NCBI RefSeq assembly: GCF_030271535.1
Contig: NZ_JASCXJ010000020.1
Span: 43,276 to 107,275, forward strand
Source: Nocardiopsis sp. ATB16-24
GTDB taxonomy: Bacteria; Actinomycetota; Actinomycetes; Streptosporangiales; Streptosporangiaceae
DNA length: 64,000 nt
Direction: 5' to 3'
In this document: positions 1-8,589 of the stretch, one piece after another
Numbering within the stretch: position 1 is the first letter of the stretch
How the letters are laid out: every line of letters begins with the position of its first letter
Notes under the pieces: model-generated
The model's input: the letters and a program-made list of their open reading frames with translations, nothing else
Told to the model about the DNA's origin: nothing
Database searches by the model: none
Position numbers and translations under genes: made by a program

Positions 1-1
1 C

Positions 2-853
2 CGCGCCCGCCGAAGCGTCGCCGCCGCCGTGGTCGGTCTGGCCGGGGTCTCCTCCCTGCGGGAGAAGGACGTGCGCGACCGGATGGTACGCGCGCTGATC
101 GACGCGGGCCTGCCTGCCGGATGCGGGGTGTTCACCGGCGACGACGAGGTCGCCTTCGCCTCGGGGACCCCCGCGGCCGACGGCACGGTACTGATCGCCG
201 GTACCGGGGCGATCGCCACCCGCATCGAAGGGCGCGAGCGGGCCCGTTCGGCCGACGGGATGGGCTGGTTGATCGGCGACGAGGGCTCCGGGGTCTGGAT
301 GGGCCACCAGGCGGCTCGGGAGACGGCGCGGCAGCTGTCCCGGGGCGGAGAACTCAGCCCGCTGGCGCGTGCGGTGTCCGAACGCGTCCTCTCCGGGCAC
401 GGGTCGGCGCACGGCCGAGGCCGCCCGCCCGAGGAGCACGCCCGCGACTTCGCCCGCGCCCTGACCGCCGCGGCCCCGGTCGCACTCGCCGAGCTCGCCC
501 CCTTGGTCAGTCAGGCCCACGAACTGGGGGATCCGGCGGCCGGGGTGATCGTGGAGGCCGCCGCCGGGCACCTGGCGCGCTCGGTGCATCAGGTGCGCAG
601 TCCCGGCGAGAGACTGCCCGTGGTCCTGGTGGGCGGGGTCCTGGCCGGGTCGGAGCCGGTGCGCGCCGCGCTCACGCGCAAGCTCGCGCTGGGGGCGGCC
701 AGGTCCACGATCACCATGGCCGGGTGCACGGCGGGCGGCGCGGCCTGGCTGGCGGCGTTGCGCACGGGGGTCCACGAACAGGACCACCGGTTGCACTCGG
801 CGTTCACCCGCCCCGAGCAAAGCCCCGAACAGGATCGTCCCGACGCGGCCTGA
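2..853 (+). CDS. BadF/BadG/BcrA/BcrD-type ATPase, N-acetylglucosamine-kinase-like (5' end outside window)
   Basis: The reading frame is open to the left edge, so the N-terminus is missing; an internal GTG at 29 is not likely the true start. The visible part has the two actin-fold nucleotide signatures of this ASKHA family: a phosphate-binding VLIAGTGAIA segment and a GDEGSGVWMG segment, followed by a late glycine-rich VVLVGGVLAG strand. Family members phosphorylate amino sugars such as N-acetylglucosamine or activate CoA dehydratases; the short single-domain form here fits a sugar kinase. The substrate cannot be told from this fragment and the upstream context is not visible. Confidence 0.72.
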   Translation, partial: RARRSVAAAVVGLAGVSSLREKDVRDRMVRALIDAGLPAGCGVFTGDDEVAFASGTPAADGTVLIAGTGAIATRIEGRERARSADGMGWLIGDEGSGVWMGHQAARETARQLSRGGELSPLARAVSERVLSGHGSAHGRGRPPEEHARDFARALTAAAPVALAELAPLVSQAHELGDPAAGVIVEAAAGHLARSVHQVRSPGERLPVVLVGGVLAGSEPVRAALTRKLALGAARSTITMAGCTAGGAAWLAALRTGVHEQDHRLHSAFTRPEQSPEQDRPDAA

Positions 854-916
854 AAAGGGCTCCCACCTCGGCGTGGTCTTGCCCTTTACCTCCCCTTACC
901 CTACGGTGTGCCTTAC

Positions 917-935
917 TTAGGGTTGGCTAACCTGA
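917..935 (+). promoter_or_regulatory. IdeR/DmdR1-type iron box
   Basis: TTAGGGTTGGCTAACCTGA is a 19-bp inverted repeat matching the actinobacterial iron-box consensus (TTAGGTTAGSCTAACCTAA) at about 16 of 19 positions. It lies 18 bp before the GTG start of a siderophore-interacting protein, where an iron-loaded IdeR/DmdR repressor would block transcription when iron is plentiful. Confidence 0.82.
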
Positions 936-953
936 CCCGAATGAGGAGGCTTC

Positions 954-1811
954 GTGGCGCAGCAGAGGGAACGTGGGAGCAGGACCGTCCACACCGGCCG
1001 GGTGGAGAGCGTCGAGTGGCTCACGCCGCACATGATCCGGGTCGTGCTCGGTGGGGAGGGCCTGTCCGCCTTCGCCACCCGTGGGCACACCGACAGCTAC
1101 GTCAAACTGCTCTTTCCGCCGCCCGCCCCCGGCGACCCCGAGTCCTTCGACCTGGACCGGTTCCGCGCCGAGCGACCCCGCCAGGAGTGGCCGGTCACCC
1201 GCACCTACACCGTGCGATCCTGGGACCCCGAGGCCCTGCGACTCACCCTCGATTTCGTCCACCACGGAGACAAGGGCCTGGCCGCCGTGTGGGCCGCCGC
1301 CGCCCGGCCCGGCGACCGGGTCCGGCTGCTGGGTCCGGGCGGAGGCTACTCCCCCGACCCCGAGGCCGACTGGCACCTCCTGGCCGGTGACGAGAGCGCC
1401 CTGCCCGCCATCGCCGCCGCCGTGGAACGGCTCGCCCCCCACGCCCTCGCCCACGTGTTCGTGGAGGTCGAAGGCCCTGAGGAGGAGATCGAACTCGCCG
1501 GCGGCCAGAACGTGCACGTGCGGTGGCTGCACCGTGGGGATCGGCCCGTGGGATCGCTCCTGGTGCCGGCCGTTCGCTCCCTGGACTTCCCCGAGGGCGG
1601 GGTCCACGCCTTCGTGCACGGAGAGGCCGCCTTCGTCCGTGACCTGCGCCGTCTGTTGCGCGTCGAGCACGGCCTTCCCAAGGAGCGGTTGTCGATCTCG
1701 GGTTACTGGAGGTCGGGTCGTGACGAGGACGGCTGGCAGGCCTCCAAGGCCGCGTGGAACCAGAGCGTGGAGGCCGAGGAGGCCAAGGCCCTGGCCGCGT
1801 CCGGGGGCTGA
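954..1811 (+). CDS. Siderophore-interacting protein (FAD-dependent ferric-siderophore reductase)
   Basis: A 285-residue protein of the SIP/ViuB family, which uses FAD and NAD(P)H or ferredoxin to reduce ferric siderophores in the cytoplasm and release iron. The FAD-binding RTYTVRSW motif lies near residue 83, followed by a DFVHHGDKGLAAVWA segment, and the C-terminus has the family's SGYWRSGRDEDGW-type aromatic motif. The GTG start at 954 has a GAGGAGG ribosome site 7 bp upstream. The iron box directly before it predicts expression under iron starvation. No transporter or siderophore synthesis genes are next to it. Family assignment is firm; the siderophore is unknown. Confidence 0.9.
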   Translation: MAQQRERGSRTVHTGRVESVEWLTPHMIRVVLGGEGLSAFATRGHTDSYVKLLFPPPAPGDPESFDLDRFRAERPRQEWPVTRTYTVRSWDPEALRLTLDFVHHGDKGLAAVWAAAARPGDRVRLLGPGGGYSPDPEADWHLLAGDESALPAIAAAVERLAPHALAHVFVEVEGPEEEIELAGGQNVHVRWLHRGDRPVGSLLVPAVRSLDFPEGGVHAFVHGEAAFVRDLRRLLRVEHGLPKERLSISGYWRSGRDEDGWQASKAAWNQSVEAEEAKALAASGG

Positions 1812-1830
1812 GGCCGAAAGCGTACCGGTC

Positions 1831-3189
1831 TCACAGGGCGAGCCGGTCCACGGCGATGAGGTAGGCCTCGTTGAAGGTCGGGAACTGTGGGATCGTGTCG
1901 CCAAGGGCCGCGACCGGCAGGCCGGTACGGATGGCGAGCGCGGCGGTGTGGATCCACTCACCGGCCATCGGCCCGAACGCCCACGCGCCCACGAGCACCC
2001 CCCGTTCGCGGTCGGCCACCAGGCCGAGGGTGCCGCGTGGTTCGGTCTCATGGGTCCAGGGCCGGACCAGGGTCTCGGGCAGGTCCACCTCGGCGGTGAC
2101 GGTGTCGATGCCCTGGTCCCTGGCCTGCTCCTCGGTGAGGCCCACGCCCGCGATCTCGGGGTGGGAGAAGACCACGCGCGGCACGGCGGTGTAGTCGGCC
2201 CTACGAGCACGGCCCAGGATGCCGTCGACGACCATGCGCCCCTGGTACTTGGCCACGTGGGTGAACATCGCCTTCGCGGTCACGTCGCCGACTCCCCACA
2301 ACCCCGGTGCGGCCTGGCAGTGCTCGTCGACCAGGAGGGCGCCGTGGTCCGTCCGCACGCCCATCTCCTCCAGTCCGAGTCCGCGGGTGCGGGGACGACG
2401 TCCGGTGGCGAGCACCACCACGTCGGCGCGCACCCGCCCACCGTCGTCCAGGGTGGCCTGGACCTCCTCGCCGTTCTGGACCACGGAGGAGACCTCGGTG
2501 TCCAGGCGCACGGTGATGCCGTCCCGTGCGAACTGGTCACCGACCAAAGAGCTCAGCCGGGGCTCCTCCCGGTCCATCAGGCGGGGACCGCGTTGGACGA
2601 GGGTCACCCGCGAACCCATCCGGGCCAGGAACTGCCCCAGTTCCACGCCCACGGCGCTGCCGCCGACCACGATCGCCCGTTCGGGGATCCGGGTGAGGGA
2701 GGTGGCCTCCCGGTTGGTCCACACCACCGAGGCGTCCAGGTCCTCCAATCCCTCGATCGGAGGCCGCACCGCCTCCGAACCGGTGGCCACCACCACATGA
2801 TCGGCGGTGATCTGGGTGCCTTCCGCCTCCACGCGCCACGGATCGCGGCCGGTCAGACGCGCCCCTCCCTTGAGCACCAGGGCTCCTCGTCTCCGATACC
2901 CTTCGATCTGCTCGGAGTCGTCCAGGTGACGGATCATCTGGTCGCGATAGGCTCGCAGCCCCGGCCAGTCCAGGTCCGGACGGGTGACCCCGGCCGCGTC
3001 CTCGGCCTCCCTGCGCACCGCGGGGGGACGCAGCAGCACCTTGGTGGGGACGCAGGCCCAGTAACCGCACTCACCGCCGATGAGCTCACGCTCGACCACC
3101 GCCACGTCCCTGCCCGCGGAGAGCAACCGCTCCGCGACGGTCTCACCGCCCGGCCCCATACCGATGACCACCACGTCCCTGTGCCGCAT
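1831..3189 (-). CDS. NAD(P)/FAD-dependent disulfide-reductase-fold oxidoreductase (LpdA/MerA-like)
   Basis: 452 residues with the fold of lipoamide dehydrogenase and mercuric reductase. VVVIGMGPGGETVAE at residues 6-20 is the FAD GxGxxG site; GGECGYWACVPTK near residue 38 gives the redox-active CxxxxC pair; VVGGSAVGVELGQ is the second (NAD(P)H) dinucleotide site; ATGRRP precedes the FAD-binding GLW(G)VGDVT motif. The C-terminal dimerisation domain should carry the catalytic HxHPTxxE motif, but here reads PQFPTFNE, so the histidine is absent. That argues against true lipoamide dehydrogenase activity; quinone or dye reduction is more likely. No E2 or E1 genes are nearby. It runs convergent with the SIP gene. 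Confidence 0.85.
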   Translation of the reverse strand: MRHRDVVVIGMGPGGETVAERLLSAGRDVAVVERELIGGECGYWACVPTKVLLRPPAVRREAEDAAGVTRPDLDWPGLRAYRDQMIRHLDDSEQIEGYRRRGALVLKGGARLTGRDPWRVEAEGTQITADHVVVATGSEAVRPPIEGLEDLDASVVWTNREATSLTRIPERAIVVGGSAVGVELGQFLARMGSRVTLVQRGPRLMDREEPRLSSLVGDQFARDGITVRLDTEVSSVVQNGEEVQATLDDGGRVRADVVVLATGRRPRTRGLGLEEMGVRTDHGALLVDEHCQAAPGLWGVGDVTAKAMFTHVAKYQGRMVVDGILGRARRADYTAVPRVVFSHPEIAGVGLTEEQARDQGIDTVTAEVDLPETLVRPWTHETEPRGTLGLVADRERGVLVGAWAFGPMAGEWIHTAALAIRTGLPVAALGDTIPQFPTFNEAYLIAVDRLAL

Positions 3190-3346
3190 ACGCCCTCATT
3201 CCGCCCGTTTCCCGTTCGCCTCCGATGTTCTCCATCGCCCGACCACGGGGAAGGGCCGACACGCCGTCGGCGATCCCAGGAGGGCCCGGCGCGTTCTCGG
3301 ACGGGTCGCGTCGTGGGGTGCCCGGCCCGAGGGAGGCCGTGGTGCA

Positions 3347-4033
3347 ATGACCGGTCGGGATCCGGTCGAACGGAAGGAACCGCCGCCCCGGCACATGCCC
3401 ATGTCCACCAAGACGCTGATCATCATCCTCGACCTCATCGGCATCCTCGCCTTCGCCATCGACGGGGCGCTGACCGCCATTCGGACCGCACGCGTGGACA
3501 TCGTCGGTGTCATGGTCCTGGGCCTGGTGACCGCTCTGGGGGGCGGCATCATACGGGACCTGCTGCTCGGGGTGACCCCCGAGACCTTCCAGGACTGGCG
3601 CTACATCTGCACCGCCCTGTTGGGCGCCACCGTCGCCTTCTTCCTCAGCCGCCAACTCACCCACCTGGCCAAGCCCATCCTGATCTTCGACGCGGCGGGG
3701 TTGAGTCTGTTCGCGGTGATCGGTGTGACCAAGGCCCTGGAGCTGGGCTTCGGCCCCTTGCAGGCCACCCTTCTGGGCGTCCTGACGGGTGTGGGCGGCG
3801 GAACCATCCGCGACGTGCTGCTCAACCGGGTCCCCACCGTGCTCAGCTCGAACTCGCACCTGTACGCGATCCCGGCCCTGATCGGCGCGGGTCTGGTCGC
3901 CCTGGCCTACACCGTCGGTCTGACCTGGGGCTGGATCTCCGTGGTGGGGGCGGTCCTGTGCTTCACCGTGCGGCTGCTGGCCCTGATGTACCGCTGGAGC
4001 GCGCCCACCCCGCCGGGCGCCTCGCCGCTGTGA
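3347..4033 (+). CDS. TRIC-type cation channel family protein (UPF0126)
   Basis: A membrane protein with two homologous halves, each containing the family signature: GGGIIRDLLL at about residue 66 and GGGTIRDVLL at about residue 151. About seven hydrophobic helices cover the length. Prokaryotic TRIC channels form trimers that conduct monovalent cations. The frame extends further upstream, but ATG 3347 has a GGGAGG ribosome site 10 bp before it; ATG 3395 or 3401 just before the first helix (MSTKTLIIILDLIG) is an alternative. It is divergent from the flavoprotein gene and convergent with the LysR gene downstream. Confidence 0.85.
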   Translation: MTGRDPVERKEPPPRHMPMSTKTLIIILDLIGILAFAIDGALTAIRTARVDIVGVMVLGLVTALGGGIIRDLLLGVTPETFQDWRYICTALLGATVAFFLSRQLTHLAKPILIFDAAGLSLFAVIGVTKALELGFGPLQATLLGVLTGVGGGTIRDVLLNRVPTVLSSNSHLYAIPALIGAGLVALAYTVGLTWGWISVVGAVLCFTVRLLALMYRWSAPTPPGASPL

Positions 4034-4045
4034 GGATCGGTGCCC

Positions 4046-4984
4046 TCAGCCGCCTCCGGCGGCCCGTCCCCCGGAGGCGCCCGGTTCCAACGCCCGACTC
4101 GCGACACCGCGCAGAACGGCGACCATGGCGGGGACCGGTTCCGGCGGCCGGGGGCGGTGTACGGCGTAGATCTCGCGGGCCAGTCGGACGTCGCGCAGGG
4201 GGCGGCTCACCCAGCCTCCCGCGCGGGCCGCGCCCAGGATGCTGAGAGGGATCAGGGCCAGGCCCACACCGGCCTCGATGAGGGCCAGGGCCACCTCGTA
4301 GTCCCGGGTCTCGTAGACCACGTCCACACGCACCCCGGCGGCAGCGGCGGCGCTCTCCAGACTGACGCGGTTGTGGATGCCCGGGGCTCCGCATATCCAC
4401 TCCTGTCCGGCCAGCTCGGCCAGGGACGGGTCGTGGTCGGTGATCGGGTGGCCGGTGGGGGCCACCACCATCAACGGGTCCACCAGGACGCGTTCACGGT
4501 GCAGACCCCCCGCCCGGGGCAGGGGAACGCCGGGGTAGCGGTGGGTCAGCAGCAGATCCAGCTCTCCGGAGGTGACCAGGTCGTACCCGCCGGGAGGCTC
4601 GATGTCGGCCAGGGACACCCGCACCTGAGGGTGTTGGTTCCCGAAGGCGGCGAGGGTGGCGGGCAGCAGGACCTTGCCCGCGCTGGCGAAGGCGCCCAGG
4701 GACAGCCGTTCGGGCGAGGCCCCCGACAGGGCGCGCACGGCGGCCTCGGCGTCGCGCAGCTCTCCCAGCACCCGCTCGCCGTAGCCCAGAAGGACCCTGC
4801 CCGCCTCGGTGAGGGTGGTGCCGGTGCGATGACGTTCGACCAGACGGCAGCCGACCTCCCCTTCGAGTTTGGTGAGCTGCTGGGACAGGGCGGGCGGGGT
4901 GAAGGAGAGTCGTTCGGCCGCCGCCGCGATCGACCCGGCGTGCGCGATCTCCACCAGCACGCGCAGCCGGTTGGCGTCCAGCAT
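4046..4984 (-). CDS. LysR-family transcriptional regulator
   Basis: Begins MLDANRLRVLVEIAHAGSIA with the typical LysR winged helix-turn-helix (AAAERLSFTPPALSQQLTKLE, about residues 20-40), followed by a periplasmic-binding-like effector domain. The codon at 4996 is GTG and would add four residues (MVGS); ATG 4984 fits the family better. It is transcribed away from the PLP-dependent dehydratase at 5087 and the two share a 100-bp AT-rich promoter region that holds a perfect 15-bp inverted repeat, the usual layout for a LysR regulator controlling its neighbour and itself. The effector is not known; an amino acid such as threonine or serine is a fair inference. Confidence 0.88.
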   Translation of the reverse strand: MLDANRLRVLVEIAHAGSIAAAAERLSFTPPALSQQLTKLEGEVGCRLVERHRTGTTLTEAGRVLLGYGERVLGELRDAEAAVRALSGASPERLSLGAFASAGKVLLPATLAAFGNQHPQVRVSLADIEPPGGYDLVTSGELDLLLTHRYPGVPLPRAGGLHRERVLVDPLMVVAPTGHPITDHDPSLAELAGQEWICGAPGIHNRVSLESAAAAAGVRVDVVYETRDYEVALALIEAGVGLALIPLSILGAARAGGWVSRPLRDVRLAREIYAVHRPRPPEPVPAMVAVLRGVASRALEPGASGGRAAGGG

Positions 4985-5045
4985 CGAACCCACCACCTTG
5001 GCACAAATAAGGGTACAAACTTTTACTTAAGTATCTTTAGCAGTC

Positions 5046-5060
5046 TTAACTTTAAGTTAA
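5046..5060. promoter_or_regulatory. Candidate LysR operator in the divergent promoter
   Basis: TTAACTTTAAGTTAA: two perfect 7-bp arms around one base, in the only AT-rich stretch of the neighbourhood, between the LysR gene and the dehydratase (start 5087). The surrounding bases also contain ACTTAAGTA (5033-5041). It probably overlaps the promoter of one or both genes. Confidence 0.55.
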
Positions 5061-5086
5061 TACCCAGTAGCGGCACAGTGGTATCC

Positions 5087-6010
5087 ATGAGCCCCAAGAC
5101 AGCGCACGTCGCACTCACGGCCACCGACGTCCGTGCGGCCGCCGAACGCATCGCCCCCTACGCCCGCCGCACCCCGGTCCTGCACACCGAGGTCGACGGA
5201 CGGCCGCTGACGCTCAAGCTCGAACACCTACAGCGCACGGGTGCCTTCAAGCTGCGCGGGGCGCTCAACGCACTGCTGGGCGGCCCCGACACCGACCGCG
5301 TGATCACCGCCTCCGGCGGCAACCACGGGCTCGGAGTGGCGACCGCGGCCCGGATGCTCGGCGTCCAGGCCACGGTCTACGTTCCCCAGACCGTTCCCCA
5401 GGCCAAGGCGGCGCCGTTGGCGGCCACCGGTGCCGAGATCGTCCGGGTCGGCGAGCACTACGCCGTGGCCGCCGAGGCGGCCAGGGAACGCGCCGAGAGC
5501 GAAGGGGTGCGTTACCTGCACGCCTTCGACGATCCGCTCGTCGTCGCCGGCCAGGGCACGATCGGCCTGGAGATCGCCACCGACGCTCCCGAGTGCGACA
5601 CCGTCGCGGTCGCGGTGGGCGGTGGCGGGCTGGTCGCCGGGGTGCGTCTGGGTGCGCAGGGTCGCCGGGTGGTGGGGGTGGAGCCCGAGGGCTGCCAGAG
5701 CATGCACTCCGCGCTGGCCGCGGGCCGCCCCGTGCAGGGCCCCGTGGAGTCGGTGGCCTCCTCCGCCCTGGGCGCCGCCGCCCTGGGCCGGGTGCCCTTC
5801 GAGGTGCTGAGCGCCCATCCGGTGACGCCGGCGCTGGTCGACGACGCCGAGATCGTCCAGGCCCAGGACCGTCTGTGGGAGGAGTTCCGCATCGCCACGG
5901 AGCCGGCCGCGGCCGTACCCTTCGCGGCCTGGCTCGCGGGACGCGTTCCCGGCGAGCGTCCTTGTGTGGTGGTGTGCGGGGCCAACGCCGAATGGCGCCG
6001 CACGGACTGA
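5087..6010 (+). CDS. Threonine/serine dehydratase-like PLP enzyme (fold type II)
   Basis: 307 residues. The PLP lysine sits in the GAFKLRGA motif near residue 52, the substrate loop is ASGGNHG near residue 76, and the phosphate-binding tetraglycine loop is VGGGGLVAGV near residue 180. The family deaminates threonine or serine to 2-oxo acids or racemises serine. There is no C-terminal ACT regulatory domain, so it is the catabolic/short type. ATG 5087 is preferred although the frame stays open upstream, because the preceding region is the intergenic regulatory stretch. A second, only distantly similar member of the same fold is encoded at 22612-23568. Regulation by the divergent LysR is inferred from position. 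Confidence 0.85.
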   Translation: MSPKTAHVALTATDVRAAAERIAPYARRTPVLHTEVDGRPLTLKLEHLQRTGAFKLRGALNALLGGPDTDRVITASGGNHGLGVATAARMLGVQATVYVPQTVPQAKAAPLAATGAEIVRVGEHYAVAAEAARERAESEGVRYLHAFDDPLVVAGQGTIGLEIATDAPECDTVAVAVGGGGLVAGVRLGAQGRRVVGVEPEGCQSMHSALAAGRPVQGPVESVASSALGAAALGRVPFEVLSAHPVTPALVDDAEIVQAQDRLWEEFRIATEPAAAVPFAAWLAGRVPGERPCVVVCGANAEWRRTD

Positions 6011-6145
6011 CCGCGGCCGCCGCCCGTGGGGCCCCTCGTCCCCACCGGGTGAGCCGGCGCACCTTCTGAGCACTCCGATCCGTGGTTACCCACCGGTCGC
6101 CCTTACATTGGACTGCGTCATCCGGCCATTGGTGAGGGAGAACTC

Positions 6146-6817
6146 GTGCTCTACGGTGCGTTGCGGCAAACGGCCTCGGTCCTGGCCCGTACCTTGTGCC
6201 GCCCGACCGTCCAGGGCCGGGAGAACATCCCCAAGACCGGTGCGGTACTGCTCGCCAGCAACCACCTGTCGTTCGTGGACAGTGTGGTCATCCCCCTGTC
6301 GGTGACACAGCGCCGGGTGCGTTTCCTGGCCAAGTCCGACTACTTCGAGGGCCGCGGCCTCAAGGGCGGCCTCACCCGCGCACTGTTCACCTCGTTGGGG
6401 GCCATGCCGGTGCAACGGGCCGACGCACGGGGAGCCATGCTGTCCCTGGAGATGATGCTGGACCGGCTGCGCGAGGGCGAGGCCTGCGTGATCTACCCCG
6501 AGGGCACCCGTTCCCGTGACGGCCGCCTGTACCGGGGCCGTACCGGCGTGGGCCTGTTGGCGATGGAGTCCAAGGCACCGGTCGTGCCGGTGGCCCTCAG
6601 CGGCACCCAACACGTGCAGCCCATCGGCGCGTCCATGCCGCGTCCCCGCCCCTTCACCATCCGCTTCGGCGAGCCGATGGACTTCTCCACCGGTTACGAT
6701 CACCTGGCCCCGGGCAAGGCCCGCAGGATGATCACCGACCGCGTCATGGACGCCATCCACCGGATGTCGGGGCAGGAGCGGGTGGACGGATACAACACCA
6801 TCGGCGGTGAAGGCTGA
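6146..6817 (+). CDS. 1-acyl-sn-glycerol-3-phosphate acyltransferase (PlsC family)
   Basis: 223 residues with the defining motifs of glycerophospholipid acyltransferases: the catalytic NHLSFVD (HX4D) near residue 37, the substrate-binding YPEGTRSRDG near residue 118, and a PVVPVAL block. The family adds the second acyl chain to lysophosphatidate at the inner face of the membrane in phospholipid synthesis. A GTG start with a GAGGGAG ribosome site is used. It stands alone, 33 bp before a phosphoesterase on the same strand. Substrate may also be another lysolipid or ornithine-type lipid, as actinobacteria carry several paralogues. Confidence 0.88.
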   Translation: MLYGALRQTASVLARTLCRPTVQGRENIPKTGAVLLASNHLSFVDSVVIPLSVTQRRVRFLAKSDYFEGRGLKGGLTRALFTSLGAMPVQRADARGAMLSLEMMLDRLREGEACVIYPEGTRSRDGRLYRGRTGVGLLAMESKAPVVPVALSGTQHVQPIGASMPRPRPFTIRFGEPMDFSTGYDHLAPGKARRMITDRVMDAIHRMSGQERVDGYNTIGGEG

Positions 6818-6849
6818 GCGAGGGGCCCTCGGGCGCCTAGGCTGGAGCC

Positions 6850-7344
6850 ATGCGTGTGCTGATCATGTCCGACACCCACATGCCGCGCCGCGCCCGTGAT
6901 CTGCCCGAACAGGTGTGGCGTGAGGTCGATCGGGCCGACGTCGTGATCCACGCCGGGGACTGGTGCGACCTGGAGGGCTTCGAGCGCCTGTCGGCGCGCG
7001 CACGGCGTCTGGTCGGTGTGCACGGCAACAACGACGGGCCCGAACTGCGCGCACGGCTGCCCGAGACCGCCCGTGTCACGCTCGGCGGCGTGCGTTTCGC
7101 GGTCGTGCACGAGACCGGGGACAGCCGGGGCCGCGAAAGGCGCTGCGAGCGGCGCTTCGGCGACTGCGACGTGGTGGTGTTCGGACACTCGCACATTCCC
7201 TGGGACACCGTCTCCCCCTCCGGGCTCCGTCTCCTCAACCCGGGTTCCCCCACGGACCGGCGCCGCCGGCCCCACCACACCTACATGACCGCCGTGGCCG
7301 AAAACGGGCACCTGCGCGAGGTCGAACTCCATCGGGTGGAGTGA
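6850..7344 (+). CDS. Metallophosphoesterase, YfcE/MJ0936-type
   Basis: A compact 164-residue calcineurin-like phosphoesterase. The metal-binding blocks are all visible: SDTHMPRR (residue 7), HAGDW (36), HGNNDG (57), VVHETGD and FGHSHIPW (about 115). Short members of this group hydrolyse phosphodiesters such as bis-pNPP or cyclic nucleotides in vitro; the physiological substrate is usually unknown. It follows plsC closely and the two may be cotranscribed; a strong hairpin lies just after its stop. Confidence 0.87.
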   Translation: MRVLIMSDTHMPRRARDLPEQVWREVDRADVVIHAGDWCDLEGFERLSARARRLVGVHGNNDGPELRARLPETARVTLGGVRFAVVHETGDSRGRERRCERRFGDCDVVVFGHSHIPWDTVSPSGLRLLNPGSPTDRRRRPHHTYMTAVAENGHLREVELHRVE

Positions 7345-7348
7345 GCGC

Positions 7349-7374
7349 CCGCGTGCCGCCCGGGCGGCACGCGG
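7349..7374 (+). terminator. Palindromic hairpin, probable terminator
   Basis: A perfect 26-bp GC-only palindrome (centre CCCGGG, arms CCGCGTGCCG...) begins a few bases after the phosphoesterase stop codon. It has no T-run, as is common for actinobacterial terminators. Confidence 0.6.
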
Positions 7375-7568
7375 CTACGACACCGACGCCGTCGGCACGT
7401 CACCTCCTCCGCCGGTTCCGCACCGCCCCTTCGTCCGGTACCGCTCGTCTTCAGGGTGGTCATAGCGCTGTCCAATTCTGTTCCAAGCGTGCTTGCCGCC
7501 CGTGCCCTGGGGTAGCGACCGCCAGGACGACCGGCGTCCGTGATCACATCCCCCGGTGAGGCGAGAGA

Positions 7569-8477
7569 ATGTTCCGACACACCAAGCGGTTGCAGTTCGA
7601 GGCCAAGCCCGAGGCTCCCGACGCCCACTACGCGATGAAGCTCCAAGAGCTCATCGGCGGCGCCTACGGCGAGATGACCGTCACCATGCAGTACCTGTTC
7701 CAGGGATGGAACTGCCGCATCGAGGGCAAGTACAAGGACCTGATCATGGACGTGGCCACCGAGGAGATCGGCCACGTCGAGATGCTCGCCACGATGGTGG
7801 CGCGGCTGCTGGAGGGCGCGCCCTCCACCACCGTGGCCAAGGCGGTCGAGGACCCGGCGGTGGCGGCCATCGTGGGCGGCATGGACCCGCAGCAGGCCAT
7901 CGTCTCCGGAGGCGGGGCCATGCTCACCGACGCCAGGGGCACCCCGTGGAACGGCAAGTTCATCGTGGCCAGCGGGAACCTGTTGGCGGACTTTCGCGCC
8001 AATGTCGCCGCCGAGGCCCAGGGCAGACTACAGACCGCGCGCCTGTACAACATGACCGACGACCCCGGGGTCAAGGCGATGCTCCAGTTCAACCTGGCCC
8101 GGGACACCGTCCACCAGAACATGTGGCTGGCCGCCATCGAGGAACTTCAGGAGGACGGCGTCGAGGGCGAGATCGCCCCCGACGCGCTGTTCGACGAGGA
8201 GAACCAGGAACACGCCAACACGATCTGGGGCCTGTCCGACGGCACGGAGGCCTCCCGGGCCCACTGGGCCACCCGGGGGACCGGGCCCGACGGTCGGCAC
8301 GAGCTGCGTTACCTCGACCAGCCCGATCCTCTGGGCGGACCGGCCAGCGCTCCACCGCCGGACCCCGAGCTGTACGCCTCCTTCAACGGCCAGGGGGGTC
8401 AGGGCTCGACCAAGGGGGCCTCGAAGGCCACCAAGCGCGAAGGCGTCATGGGCAAGCTCAAGGACACCCTGGAATAG
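7569..8477 (+). CDS. Manganese (non-haem) catalase family protein
   Basis: 302 residues. The ferritin-like four-helix bundle holds the dimanganese ligands expected for this family: LQELIGGAYGEMTVTMQYLFQ (first glutamates), EEIGHVEMLATMV (Glu and His) and, further on, a QFNLARDTVHQNMW helix with another His. The enzyme disproportionates hydrogen peroxide and is cytosolic or spore-associated in many Gram-positives. The C-terminal tail (YASFNGQGGQGSTKGASKATKREG) is Gly/Lys-rich as in homologues. It has its own 220-bp upstream region and no partner gene. Confidence 0.9.
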   Translation: MFRHTKRLQFEAKPEAPDAHYAMKLQELIGGAYGEMTVTMQYLFQGWNCRIEGKYKDLIMDVATEEIGHVEMLATMVARLLEGAPSTTVAKAVEDPAVAAIVGGMDPQQAIVSGGGAMLTDARGTPWNGKFIVASGNLLADFRANVAAEAQGRLQTARLYNMTDDPGVKAMLQFNLARDTVHQNMWLAAIEELQEDGVEGEIAPDALFDEENQEHANTIWGLSDGTEASRAHWATRGTGPDGRHELRYLDQPDPLGGPASAPPPDPELYASFNGQGGQGSTKGASKATKREGVMGKLKDTLE

Positions 8478-8589
8478 CCCTCGGTGGACGAGCGCCCTCC
8501 TCCGCCCTCGGAGAACACCGGGTGGAGGAGGGCTTGCGCGCGAGATCCTCCCCATGGCCTCCCTTTCCACCCTTTCCGCAGGAGATCCG

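Noticed and set aside
1051..4245. A 1064-residue open frame on the plus strand
   Set aside because: It overlaps three well-supported genes in other frames, is Pro/Arg-rich and has no family pattern; a high-GC shadow.
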